A stretch of 64,000 nucleotides of DNA from Amorphophallus konjac (Eukaryota; Streptophyta; Magnoliopsida; Alismatales; Araceae): positions 86,647-150,646 of the forward strand of contig JAHNEJ010001085.1 in NCBI GenBank assembly GCA_022559845.1, given 5' to 3'. Both the position numbers and the translations under genes were made by a program. The notes under the pieces were generated by a model, which worked only from the letters and a program-made list of their open reading frames with translations, had not been told where the DNA came from and ran no database searches. Each line of letters starts with the position of its first letter. Positions within the stretch are counted from its first letter, which is position 1. This document shows, piece after piece, positions 45,701-54,019 of this stretch.

Positions 45701-48700
45701 GGGTAAGAGAGGGTGGGATACTTTTCCTTCTTCATTTCTTCCTCCCCCCTTTTATTCTTAAATAAACGTGAGAGAGAGAGAGGCCGAATGCGGGAGAGGA
45801 AGGAGCCATCAGGCACCTTTCCTTTCTCTATCCTTTGTTTTCTTATATATACTAAAACCATCCTACAAATAAGAAAAGAGAAGGTTAGAATGAGAGTGGA
45901 GGAGGGAGAGAGGGGGGGAGAGATCCCCGCGTGTGGGGAGATAGAGCCATTGGATTCTTTCTCCTCTATTCAGCCCTCTTCCTTCTAATTTGAGTCATAA
46001 TTGGACTCTTCCCCTTCTTTTTCTTTTCTTTATTCTGCCACGAAAAGAAACCCAGAGAGTAGGGTATAGGCAAGTAAGAGTCCTAATAGGACTCTTCTCT
46101 TCCTTTTTTCTTATAAATTGAAACCCTCTTTCTCTTTCGCCATCTTCTGGCGCAGCAGAGAACACCAAGGAAGACAGCTGCAGTCTCCCCTTTTCTTCCT
46201 GGCGCAGCAGAGAATCACAAGGAGGACAGCCATGGTCCCTCTCATCTTCCCTGGCGCAGCAGAGAGACCAGAAGAACAGCCGCAGGCAGGACACCCCCCC
46301 CCCCCCTTCGCTCCTTGCTTCCTGCTCTGCTAAGAAGAAACTAAAGGCAAGGCTTTCTAACCCAATTTCAGATACACCCAGTCTACTCCATGCACACTAA
46401 ATGCTTGATGTAATGCTTAGCATATCTATGCGTTGTGTTCAATGTACCCCAAATGTTTGATGGAATGTCTAGTCATGAGTCAAGCTTTTTCTTCTTCTTT
46501 TTTTTAAAAAATCCCCAACAAGTGCCCCCCATGGACCGCATGGTGTAGGCAAAGCTAAAGGCATGCAGTCCATGCACTCATGCCTATGTACCTCAAACTA
46601 TTTTGAGTTTCACTTGCTGTGATATTCGAACAGTCCATATAGTCATTGTCGTCATACTTCTGAACTTCCATGATTCATACACTGAGATGACCATATGAGT
46701 ATTTTCTTACCTCGGCCAATATCTTAACCATATTCTCATGTATGTATGTTAACATAGCTAAGCATGCTGGTTACAACGAGGGCAGTGTCAAAATTGTTTC
46801 TTGTATTCACTGCCATAAAATTCTCATAACCAATATATCAGTGATGTTTGCAACGGTATCCCTTGACTAGAGTTTCAGGATATCTAAAAGCTGTGAGAAA
46901 GTCTAGTGAAATTCATAATGTATTCTCAATTATTTCAATTGCTAATACCTTCTTTAAGAAGAGGGACGAACACTTAATAACATACAAGAGTAAACACATA
47001 TGAATCAAATTGGCTAGTTTCTTATTAGAAAGGTCAATAGAATTTTATGCAAAGATTATAAAGTTATTCCTGAAGAGAGTCTAACCCCTTAATATAGGTT
47101 GTTAGTAATGGATGTCATTATCCCTAAATTTCAAAGAAAGACCATTATAAATAACTGTTCTAAAATAAATGGTGAAATTTAAAAAGTAAAAGTTTAAAAA
47201 TATTTAAAAATCATCAATTAAAGGAAAATATTTAAAATTTAGAACAAGAAACTAATGTAATGTGGAATAATATTACAAATTGTATAAAGAGTGTAACAAA
47301 ACGACTCTTAGGCGAATCTAAAGGTAAAAAGAATTTGGAAAAAGGGACTTAGTGGTGGAGTGAGGAAATCCAAAATATCATTAGAGTAAAAAAAGAGTGC
47401 TTTAAAGTTTGACAAATTAACAAAAATAATCAAACCCTAGAAGCTTATAAAATTGCTAAAAAGAGAACTAAGAAAATAGTTAGTGAAGCTAAATCAAAGA
47501 CATTTGAAAATTAGTATAATAAATTAGGAACCTGAGAGGATGACAAGAATATATTTAAACTTGTTAAATTAAGAGAAAAGAAAACTAGAGGTCTAGATCA
47601 TGTTCGTTGCATTAAAGGTGACGATCAAAGAATTTTAACTAAAGATCCTGAGAATAAACAGAGGGGACGTAGTTATTTTCAGAAATTACTTAATGGAGAT
47701 TGCGTCAAAGATTTCTCTTTAGAAAGTACCTAAGAGTCACCAGGATTTGATAAATATCAGTATTTCAGGCATATTAAGATGTCAGAAGTGGAGGATGCTT
47801 TAAGGAAAATGAAAGTGAAAAAGTCTTAGGACTAGATGGCATACATATTGAAGTATGGAAGGCCTAGGAGATATTGGTATTCAGTTGCTAACTAAACTTT
47901 TCAATAAATTTTAAAGGAACGAAGAATGCCAGAAGATTGAAGAAAAAGTGTTGTAATTCCTTTCTATAAAAACAAAGGAGATATTCAAAGCAACAATAAT
48001 TATCGTGGAATTAAGCTTATGTGTCATACTATAAAACTTTGAGAAAGAGTAATCGAAAAACGCCTCCGATGTATGACTACTGTATTGGAAAATCAATTTG
48101 ATTTTATGCCGAATAGATCTACTACAAAAGCTATTTTCTTACTACGGCAGCTAATGGAGAAGTATAGAGAGATAAAAAAATATTTATATATAGTTTTTCT
48201 TGATTTGGAGAAGGCATATGATCGAGTACCGAGAGAATTGATTTGGTGGATATTAAGAAAGAAACGAATCTCTCAAAGATATGTTGATTTGGTTAAGGAT
48301 ATGTATGAAGGTGCTATTATTAGTGTTCGAACTATCGCCGGAGAGACTTGTAAATTTTCAATTTCTATAGGTTTGCATCAAGATTCTACACTAAGTCCAT
48401 ATCTCTTTGCCTTAGTTATGGATGAAGTAACAAAACTATTGCATGATGATATCCCTTGGTGTATGTTATTTGCAAATGATATTATCTTAATTGATGAGAG
48501 TGTTGATATTTTAAATGCGAAGTTAGAGCGTTGGAGACATGCCTTAGAGTCTAAAGATTTTTAAATTAATAGGGGCAAATCAGAGTTTATGCATTATAAT
48601 TTTAGTAATTGGAGATGATAGAAGATAGACTCAAATGGTTTGCCACACATTCATCTCAGCATATGATGATGATGATGATTCTCAATTATTCAGCATCTAT

Positions 48701-51700
48701 GCGACTGCTGTAGCCTTCTGCATGTTTATAAGTCAGGTTTCTGATCTCAAGGGAGTACCAAGAGATAAAACATGTGGGCCTGAAACTGAGCAACCATGAC
48801 TCTCTGCGATTGATGACTGGCAGTTTGAACTGCGTCCCTGGCATCAGATAACAAAATTGATTTCCTTTGCTCACATAGGAACTCCCTGCTTTTTGGCTAT
48901 CTCCTTGAAATAGCAGATTCATCACCAGTACAGGCATATGCGCCATTCACGCTTCTCTACCTTGAGTCACTAAGGGATGTAGGCTACACTGGAAAACATA
49001 TGAACTTTGTTAGCATTGCCTGTAGGCAGAGTAGTACAGTTCTATGTAATCAAGGGCAGGGCGGCTACATGACCTATCTTGCCCCATTACACACCGATAC
49101 CATGAGTTGAACCAATCTCAACTATTATATCAGGCAGATAACATAATCTACACCTATAGTATCAGCACCCTTGAACAAGTGCTTAGCACCTTCTCTCTTC
49201 AGGATCTGAGAAGGCATCACAAGAGCCCTGCTAGCTGATAGCCTTTCCAGAGTATCATCATGCCTCTGAATGGTGCCAATTGGGTAAGAAGTGGGATTTG
49301 CACCATGGTGATCAGTCAACCAAGAGAAAGACTAGTGAAGAAGCTATCCTGTAAGCCTTTAGTCAGAGCCATTGGCTTCAATGAGTCATACTTTCTGAGT
49401 AGACCATGATACACTACGACTCCCACATGTGAGATATTAAATTCTCAGCACAGGCCAGCAAGACCATCAGGTTACAATGTCTCCTGTAAACCTCAATCAG
49501 TCCGTTGAAACACCCTTCCTTTTTTCCTACCTCAGTTTAGCAATTGAAAGAATTGGACTAAGCTTTGATGAAAGCATTAAGTTCAATAATGACTGAACCA
49601 AGCTCATCATTTTTGTCACCTGATGAGCCAACAGATTCGAGTCATTAATGCAGACAGTTTCTTTTTTGTTAGATATGTCAGATATTTTATTTCATCCAGC
49701 AAAGTATCAACCCTGTCAGGAGGCAAGAGTGTTGGATCACCTGGTGAGCACCAGATTCGACTCATTAATGAAAACACCCTCTCTTTGCTAGATATATCAG
49801 AAATTTTCTTTCACCATCCAACGACTTATCAACCACGTCAGGGGAGCAGGAGTGTTCTTTATAGCAGGTGCAGAGTGTATATGCAGACAAAAACCTTAAT
49901 GTAGAAACCCATCTATGAAGGAATAGGAACAATGCATTGCTTATAGCGATCTGCATGGCTCTCAATTGACACAATGAGGATCCTAAAAGCCATTTCGTGA
50001 CAATATTTACCCTTCAATGATTATGAAGCATATTTGGCATAGCAGACCTTCCCATTTACTCCCACATAAAATATCAGTAGCAGTGCACCTTTAGCAGGCC
50101 ACCATCAGCAACAGACTGAACAACTGAGTTTGAGAATACAGATGATGATCCACAGGGATCAATATCAACCACAGCAAATTCCCTCAGGTGCGCGAGCATA
50201 CAAACTTGAGCATCAGCAAGATGGGCTTCAACTTTGAACATGCTAATGATCCATTAAACTGTATATTATTCTTGCAACCTTCAGCAGGAATTTTATTATT
50301 GTCAAGAGCCACACTCTGACCAATCCATTGATTCCATTCCACTTTACGTGCATCTCTTAGACCTCTTAATCCAGAAGCAACTAATGCCCCCTGAACACTT
50401 CCCTGTCATCACTGAACCTTTGCATGGTCCCTCCCATTTTGTCCACCTGATTCTGCTGTGGGGCAAAACAACCAAAGCATATGAGTACGGTGGCCTGTAA
50501 CGGCCATCAACTTGCAGCAAAATCTCATATGAGGCCTAGTCTCTATACAACAGTTGAGGAGGGAAGGGTTCAGACCTAATCCCAACATGTTTGGGAGAAC
50601 ATCATGGGCTTCAGAAAATGCATGCACTCTTAAGTATGCACTAAGCAGAGGATTGCACCTCGGCACATTAGATCGTGGCCCAGCATCTAGCATGGGCCAA
50701 AACCAAGCCTGAGCCTTGCCTACATTCCCAGGTTTGCCCCACATATAATGGCCAAAAACCTCCATCACAATACTGTATGTTATCTTGTCAGGGTGGAATC
50801 TTGCTGTCTGCATGTTCTTGTGATGCTTCAATGCACTAGGATAATTCCAGGCTGAACGGTATTATATTCTCTGCAACCCGACTAGGATACATCCCTGTCT
50901 AACTATCTCACAGAATAGATTGTGAGCAGAAGAAAGATGACCAGCTTCCCCAAACTGTCATTTCTGCACCTACAAATTTTCTCCAGCATTAACCAACCCC
51001 TCTTTTTTTTTCTCAGATCTATACCTGTGTTCAGGACCTTTGGCTAATCAAAATAGTCTGGAACACTGAGGTGGCCCTTCTTTGGCAATAAAAGTATTTA
51101 GCTCAGATGCACCATCTCAGGTAGCCTCTCGTTGTTTAATGCCTTAGACTCAAAACCTTCAAGGTATGCAGCAGCATCCTATGTTCGGAGGTCTTTTGTT
51201 TTGAGTCTTTTATCTTAAGCATTCGAAGGGTTGTCTGCTCATGCTGAACACTTAGAGAGTGAACTTCCATAAAAAAAAGAGCTTTATTACACCCGAAAGC
51301 TTTATATAGATGTCTGAGGATAATATGATAATTTCGTAGTCCCTCTTCCATCATCACAACACAATATGTGTTGCGGCTGTATCGAGGTGTACATGGTAAT
51401 TGGTCATGTGCAGAAGATAAATGCACAGCTCACATACTTCAAGGTGTATTGAACCTGGCAATAGAAGACAGCAAGATCTCCATAGCTGTTTATTGCATCT
51501 GGTGATCAAGACTAAGCTCCTTCTCATTTAGATTCAGAGCTTTTGTTATTGGCAAATAGTAGCCTTGCTACTATTTTGCTAATGCCTTGGTTCCATAATT
51601 GACAGCTTCTCAAGCTTGCTTCAAGAAGTATCTTAAATGCATCCGCCAGCATGCATCTATTTTGCATATCAGGCCTTTGCTGATATATCCGAATGGCTAT

Positions 51701-53785
51701 AGCATGAAATTGCTAATTTTAGCAATTGTTAGATATGCTGGGCCTCCGTCATGCAGTTGACTACAACACTTTAAAATATCCATGGCACACAGGGCTTATT
51801 GAAGCAATTGCGGAAAGATGGAGCCACAGATGGAACACCATAGCAATAATAGAGGGGGCAGAGTGGGAGGGGGAGAGGGGGTGGCCCTGGAGGGGATCCT
51901 CCCCTCCGTGCACACACACATGCAGGCAGAGAGGGTGGGGAAGGGGAGACAGTGAGGGGGAGGGGGCAGGGGGAGACGGTTAGGAGGTGGTTGCCGGAGG
52001 AGAGGAGGGGAAGTCGCTGCCGCAGAGAGGAGGGGGAGGTTGCCAGCACTGCCGGGGTGGAGGTTGGGCCGCGGCCACTTGAGAGAGAGGGGAATTAAGG
52101 AGAGGGAAATGAAAGATCACCAAGGGTAGGGGTAGGTTAGTCATTTGCCCTCTGTTTGATCCACCTGAAGTTAACCATCGTGAGGGACCATTGATAGGAG
52201 AGGCACGGTGTGCTCGTCATAAAGATTTGAGTGGTATTGAGGTAAACTCCATTAAGGTAGGGGTATAAGGGTAATATTTAAAGTTTTTAGGGGTATACAA
52301 GTAATTTTAGTAAATTTTAATATTAAAAATTGAGAGAGAGGGAGAGAGGAGAGAAGAGGTAGTGAGAGAGAGAGGGAAACATAGAGAGAGGGGTGTTGGA
52401 TGAGTGTGTGGAGCCTGATCTATCTATGACCCGGCGTTGAATTGCAGATCAATCTGGCGGGTGCCTGGTTGCCTAAGAGGGTACCTTTTTGGGGGGGCAG
52501 AAAGGTGGGCTGGTGCCTTGACCCCATAAAGGTGCCAAGTCGCCTAGATGACCATCTTGACAACTATGATCTTCAGTCATAGATTAGCATAAGCATATAT
52601 TTCTACTTATCGCCCAAGCGACTGCCTTGACAACTTTGATCATCAATCATAGATTGGCATAAAAGGCCTCTTGAAGGTTGATGAGCATCTATTTCTACTT
52701 ATGACCTCCCAAAAGGGTAAAAAAAAAATACAAAACTTCTCATTTATGGTTTGAAGGCAACAAAACTATAAAGCAAGGTTGCCCAAAGATGTGTGATTTC
52801 ATAATAATATGTAAAAGGTAGTAGTACGAGATGCATAAGTAATTGATCAACAGGGGGGAAACCACTCCCGGCCTATCACATTGCATCAACTTTCTGTAAA
52901 GTACGGTAAAATTTCCCACACTCAGCTCTTTACCTCCAACAGGTTAGAAATGCTCCAACGCACAACATTACGGACAACCCCTCCATCAGATCGACCTTCG
53001 CACTCGAATTTCTGGTAGATTTGCCCCACCTACACAAAAGCCCAGCATTTCCTGTAATCAGTGTTAAACCCTGGTCACAACGAATTCTACAACAAATCGA
53101 AGAGAACACAACCACAATGGTGAGAACATGACATGGTGGGTACCTGCAAGAAAGGGAGCCTGTTGGCAGCCTCAAACAGGATGAGGACATCGGAGGCGGA
53201 GGTGTAGACTAGGCGCCAAGTACCGTCCAGCTTGTCGAGCTCCACCGCCTCGCCGGCTCCGTACTCTTCCACGCGCACCTACCATTGCCCAACCAATAAT
53301 TGAACCCCGGTTCCACTTCTCGTCACAGAAATCCAAGAAAACACACGCTGGGTGAGGGAAAAGAGAGCCAGGTGGTGCGAAGGCACCGTACCAAGGCCTC
53401 CTCAATGGCGGACCGCTGGTCGGCGGTGGCGGCAAGCCCCCGCTGCGTCTCCTGGACGGCCCTCAACAAGTCGTGCTTCCGACTCTCCCGCTTCGGCTGC
53501 CGGCTCTGCCTGCAGGCATATGGACACGAAGGCTGCCGGTCACAAAGGAGAAGCGCCTCCGCGTAGAAAAGAGGAGGAAGAAGACGCAGGAGAGGAGGAA
53601 GGAACCGTCGACGCGTCGGGGGTCGCCACGTACGCCACGGTCCGGAACGCCCCCGCCTTCCGCCGCCGCCACCCCCGCGGGGGATGCAGCTGCCCGACGG
53701 CTGCGGGGAGCGGGATGGCGTGGCGAGGGATGAGTGCCCTCCCGAAGGGGGCGGCGGGCGAAGGGAGGGGTGTCGCTATCTCCAT
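30785..53785 (-). CDS. PAP12: Plastid lipid-associated protein / fibrillin, PAP12 type, seven exons with a 19.6 kb intron
   Basis: Fibrillins (PAP_fibrillin family) are plastid proteins of plastoglobules and thylakoids that bind lipids or isoprenoids. Exons on the minus strand, all with GT-AG borders: E1 53392-53785, E2 53144-53278, E3 52934-53029, E4 33204-33284, E5 32212-32298, E6 31032-31087, E7 30785-30899 (TGA 30785-30787). Codons join in phase from the end of E1 to E7. Signatures: [20 protein letters not shown] in E2; [17 protein letters not shown] in E3; [10 protein letters not shown] in E4; [19 protein letters not shown] in E5; [20 protein letters not shown], then [14 protein letters not shown] in E7. 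E1 starts at ATG 53785 with an Arg/Ser/Pro-rich transit peptide, but its frame is offset by one base from the mature region (see finding). Total length about 315-320 residues. Family assignment is firm; the PAP12 name is from memory of the family. Confidence 0.9.
31272..31449. repeat. Tandem duplication, about 89 bp, in fibrillin intron 5
   Basis: Two nearly identical units start GGAGATGAAGGGCCGGGTAG at 31272 and 31361. They differ by an extra CAT in a CATCAT run and by a C/T change. Confidence 0.9.
32267..33564. repeat. Source copy of the duplicated fibrillin-gene segment
   Basis: This is the partner of 21093-22392. Here the segment sits in its proper gene context between fibrillin exons 5 and 4 and intron 3, so this is the likely donor. 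Confidence 0.9.
34298..35650 (+). pseudogene. Decayed hAT-type transposase relic with BED zinc-finger remnant
   Basis: The plus strand from 34298 reads, in one frame, a basic start, then [12 protein letters not shown] and [15 protein letters not shown]. That is the W-x-H-G ... C-x2-C layout of a BED zinc finger at the N-terminus of plant hAT transposases. A TTTTTAG acceptor precedes it. Stops follow within 60 codons. After the nested MITE (34681-35122), frame pieces such as [20 protein letters not shown] continue to about 35290 and then decay. The C-terminal dimerisation block typical of hAT is not recognisable. Confidence 0.45.
34681..35122. mobile_element. MITE nested in the hAT relic
   Basis: Ends AAGGTATTAAAACCCGGTAC at 34681 and GGTACTGAATACCATG at about 35107-35122 are imperfect inverted copies. 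Flanks ATTGTATCC and ATTGTACCA may be a target-site duplication with changes. The interior has several GGTACC-type motifs and no coding sequence. Confidence 0.5.
35790..37107. repeat. Low-complexity repeats beside the chromovirus insertion site
   Basis: From 35800 to 36430 the phrase GGGTATTTTGGTCATTTT recurs irregularly. From about 36530 to 37107 a roughly 30-45 bp phrase built of CAATTGGGCATTTGGACTCAATGG and GTCCGAGCCAATTG-like parts repeats about a dozen times with drift. No gene is seen. Confidence 0.7.
37113..37709 (-). repeat. 3' LTR of the chromovirus
   Basis: 597 bp. The minus strand begins TGGTGGGGACACCGGG at 37709 and ends at 37113 next to target-site copy ACCAT. It includes the last 31 codons and stop of the integrase reading frame. 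Confidence 0.95.
37616..39121 (-). CDS. Chromovirus integrase with chromodomain
   Basis: Integrase inserts the cDNA into the genome. The first ATG is at 39049, but the polyprotein frame opens upstream, after a TAG at 39122-39124. Visible parts are the H2C2 zinc-binding segment ([23 protein letters not shown]); the DDE core with [21 protein letters not shown] and [16 protein letters not shown]; the GPF/Y-like stretch ([20 protein letters not shown]); and a C-terminal chromodomain-like block ([20 protein letters not shown]). The chromodomain steers chromoviruses to marked chromatin. The frame ends inside the 3' LTR. This is the longest undisturbed domain of the element. Confidence 0.9.
   Translation of the reverse strand, partial: DGFLFRGQQLCVLKTSVRDFLIWEMHAGGLAGHFGRNKTIHSVEEHFYWPGLKRDVAKIVAQCRTCTMAKQVKQNTGLYTPLPVPDRPWVDVSMDFILGLPRTAHKHDSIFVVVDRFSKMTHFIACSKTSDASRVAHLFFDEVVRLHGLPQTIVSDRDVRFISYFWKTLWHLVGTKLKFSTAYHPQIDGQTEVVNRSLGNLLRCLIGEHSGTWDLLLPRAEFAYNSSINSSIGMSPFEVVHGYKPRKPMDLIPLPLESRTSKSAEEFAQHVKSLHESISKQIDLSNETYKKLADSHRRHHEFQEGDLVMVRVRPERLPLGAVKKLQARSDGPFPILRKIGSNAYVVDLPPEYGINSTFNVADLVAYKEPTTIPSDPFESSPPIESELTPVRPTASRVLREHIERILDEQVTTTRSRVYQRYLVRWRDRPPSDDSWISREDLQRLDPDLLEHYHSSVPPYSTESSSSRPGRVGGDTGSTTGPTTRSRRRTAPTPSLWLGDPS
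39122..40470 (-). pseudogene. Chromovirus reverse transcriptase and RNase H, frameshifted
   Basis: RT begins near 40400 with [20 protein letters not shown] and [17 protein letters not shown], and continues to [10 protein letters not shown] single-base loss near 40110 shifts the frame. The next frame holds the catalytic [11 protein letters not shown] and [17 protein letters not shown] second shift near 39690 leads to RNase [48 protein letters not shown] and [11 protein letters not shown]. The RT aspartates and RNase H acidic residues are present, so only the frame is broken. A TAG at 39122-39124 separates RNase H from integrase. Confidence 0.9.
40533..41650 (-). pseudogene. Chromovirus zinc knuckle and protease
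   Basis: A CCHC knuckle [14 protein letters not shown] near 41550 ends the gag part. After a frame change near 41405 the protease region follows, with [20 protein letters not shown] as the likely active-site segment and [15 protein letters not shown] near its end. The catalytic triplet reads DNG instead of DSG or DTG. A Pro/Thr-rich linker then leads toward RT, with further frame changes near 40560 and 40480. Confidence 0.8.
41767..42640 (-). pseudogene. Chromovirus gag
   Basis: The N-terminus (about 42630-42490) is a coiled-coil-like stretch ([19 protein letters not shown], then [13 protein letters not shown]), followed by a frame change near 42480. The gag core from ATG 42474 has [18 protein letters not shown], then [19 protein letters not shown] and [14 protein letters not shown]. 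It ends at 41767; the zinc knuckle lies in another frame downstream. Gag forms the particle that packages the RNA. Confidence 0.85.
42660..44403 (-). other. Chromovirus 5' leader with GC-rich block and (GA)n run
   Basis: Between the primer site and gag lies 1.7 kb of sequence without domains. It has a GC-rich block (43500-44040) giving long overlapping open frames on both strands, a GA/CT microsatellite (44090-44220), a TA-rich run (43330-43430) and a 26-bp hairpin at 44006-44031. Long leaders are common in plant Ty3 elements, but part of this may be an older insertion. Confidence 0.6.
44006..44031. other. 26-bp perfect hairpin resembling a tRNA T-arm
   Basis: Arms CGTGCCGGGAT and ATCCCGGCACG (11 bp each) are perfect complements around TTGA. 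The middle, GGGATTTGAATCCC, is close to the GGGTTCGAATCCC of tRNA T-arms. No complete tRNA can be built around it. Confidence 0.8.
44420..45013 (-). repeat. 5' LTR of the chromovirus
   Basis: 594 bp, about 98.5 percent identical to the 3' LTR by eye. It is followed on the minus strand by AAT and the primer-binding site TGGTATCAGAGCC (about 44404-44416). Confidence 0.95.
45019..46940. other. Repeat-rich DNA right of the chromovirus, possible old LTR
   Basis: Besides the hairpin block, three direct copies of a roughly 55-bp unit starting TGGCGCAGCAGAGA lie at about 46147, 46199 and 46251. A poly-C run lies near 46293. From 46380 to 46940 no feature is recognised. The palindromic and GA-rich texture resembles an LTR, but termini were not found. 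Confidence 0.5.
45388..46096. repeat. Tandem block with a hairpin in each unit (about 100-200 bp period)
   Basis: Units combine a GAGAGAG/TTCTCTTC segment with a GAGGGAGGGCCATCAGGCC-like hairpin. Hairpins are at 45388-45407 (AAGGAGCC/GGCTCCTT), about 45492-45503, 45607, 45806, 45946, 45988-46005 (GAGTC/GACTC) and 46076-46096 (AAGAGTCCT/AGGACTCTT). Loops are ATCA, ATCG or similar. Confidence 0.7.
46940..48690 (+). pseudogene. RTE-clade LINE relic (endonuclease tail and reverse transcriptase)
   Basis: The frame, broken by many stops, begins with the end of the endonuclease region ([16 protein letters not shown], then [12 protein letters not shown]). It continues through the linker and reaches reverse transcriptase near 47800. 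The longest intact piece (48073-48564) has [20 protein letters not shown], then [40 protein letters not shown] and [14 protein letters not shown]. The catalytic box reads F-A-N-D instead of F-A-D-D, so the enzyme is dead here. The tail ends in a (GAT)n/(ATG)n run near 48660-48680, typical of RTE elements. LINEs move by target-primed reverse transcription. Confidence 0.85.
48690..49840 (-). other. Unassigned minus-strand coding-like fragments and a 120-bp tandem duplication
   Basis: A minus-strand segment at 49125-49310 reads [20 protein letters not shown] and [20 protein letters not shown]. It looks like real protein sequence, but I cannot place it. At 49621-49860 two diverged direct copies of about 120 bp share CAGATTCGA-TCATTAATG. 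Together with the PPR and TRM1 pieces this forms one strip of same-strand fragments. Confidence 0.4.
49840..50395 (-). pseudogene. TRM1 (tRNA guanine-26 N2-dimethyltransferase) gene fragment
   Basis: TRM1 dimethylates G26 of tRNAs using S-adenosylmethionine. The minus strand shows family blocks across shifting frames: [15 protein letters not shown] near 50380, [19 protein letters not shown] and [11 protein letters not shown] near 50270, [20 protein letters not shown] with ADGG near 50150, then RIL--SIESHA-like and [12 protein letters not shown] pieces to about 49880. The order matches the methyltransferase core. Blocks are contiguous without introns, so the piece probably came from spliced RNA or from exon capture. 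Multiple frameshifts make it non-functional. Confidence 0.75.
50396..50870 (-). pseudogene. Pentatricopeptide-repeat (PPR) protein gene fragment
   Basis: The minus-strand frame from about 50865 reads [33 protein letters not shown], then [33 protein letters not shown] and LGLGLNPSL. This is the 35-residue helix-pair pattern of plant P-class PPR proteins, RNA-binding proteins of organelles. The end ([14 protein letters not shown], then GGQNGRDHA) resembles the region after the repeats in the PPR-SMR type proteins of the At1g74750/At1g18900 kind. Internal deletions have removed parts of at least two repeats. It joins directly to the TRM1 fragment. Confidence 0.75.
50900..52930. other. Intronic DNA without recognised genes
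   Basis: A few frames (for example plus 51727-51850, with [12 protein letters not shown]) look slightly coding-like, but none can be assigned. From 51850 to 52100 the DNA is purine-rich and low in complexity. The remainder up to exon 3 of the fibrillin gene shows no features. Confidence 0.5.
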
Positions 53786-53976
53786 TTTCTGGACCACGCG
53801 ACGGCGAGGGTTCCGTTATGCGGTGACTCTGGTGGCGATGGCGGTGGCGGTTTCTGCGCTCGTGAGTAGAGCCACCGGATGACGCTTTGAACGCGGCGGG
53901 TCTCAAGCCTTTGGCGAAGGCGGGCCGAGTTGAGGCCGAGTCGAGCAAAGCCGTCGTGTCGTGTGAAGAAAGATCG

Positions 53977-53977
53977 G

Positions 53978-54014
<37 letters not shown>
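53977..54014. repeat. (TC)n microsatellite
   Basis: About 18 uninterrupted CT repeats lie roughly 190-230 bp upstream of the fibrillin ATG (minus strand (GA)n). CT/GA runs near starts are common in plant promoters and leaders. Confidence 0.9.
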
Positions 54015-54018
<4 letters not shown>

Positions 54019-54019
54019 A

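Larger units (their letters stand above)
33285..52933 (-). other. Intron 3 of the PAP12-type gene (19,649 bp), filled with transposable elements
   Basis: The donor is GGAG^GTAAAG at 52933 and the acceptor TACACAG at 33285. In transcript order it holds a strip of minus-strand gene fragments, an antisense RTE LINE relic, the chromovirus in sense orientation with the gene, and a hAT relic with a nested MITE. Exons on either side join in phase, and E4 codes exactly the residues expected between E3 and E5. This supports a single gene rather than two fragments, but transcript data are needed to show that the intron is removed. Confidence 0.75.

Noticed and set aside
51727..51983. Possible plant mobile-domain fragment ([12 protein letters not shown])
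   Set aside because: Only about 12 residues look similar, and the rest is purine-rich low-complexity sequence; too weak to annotate.
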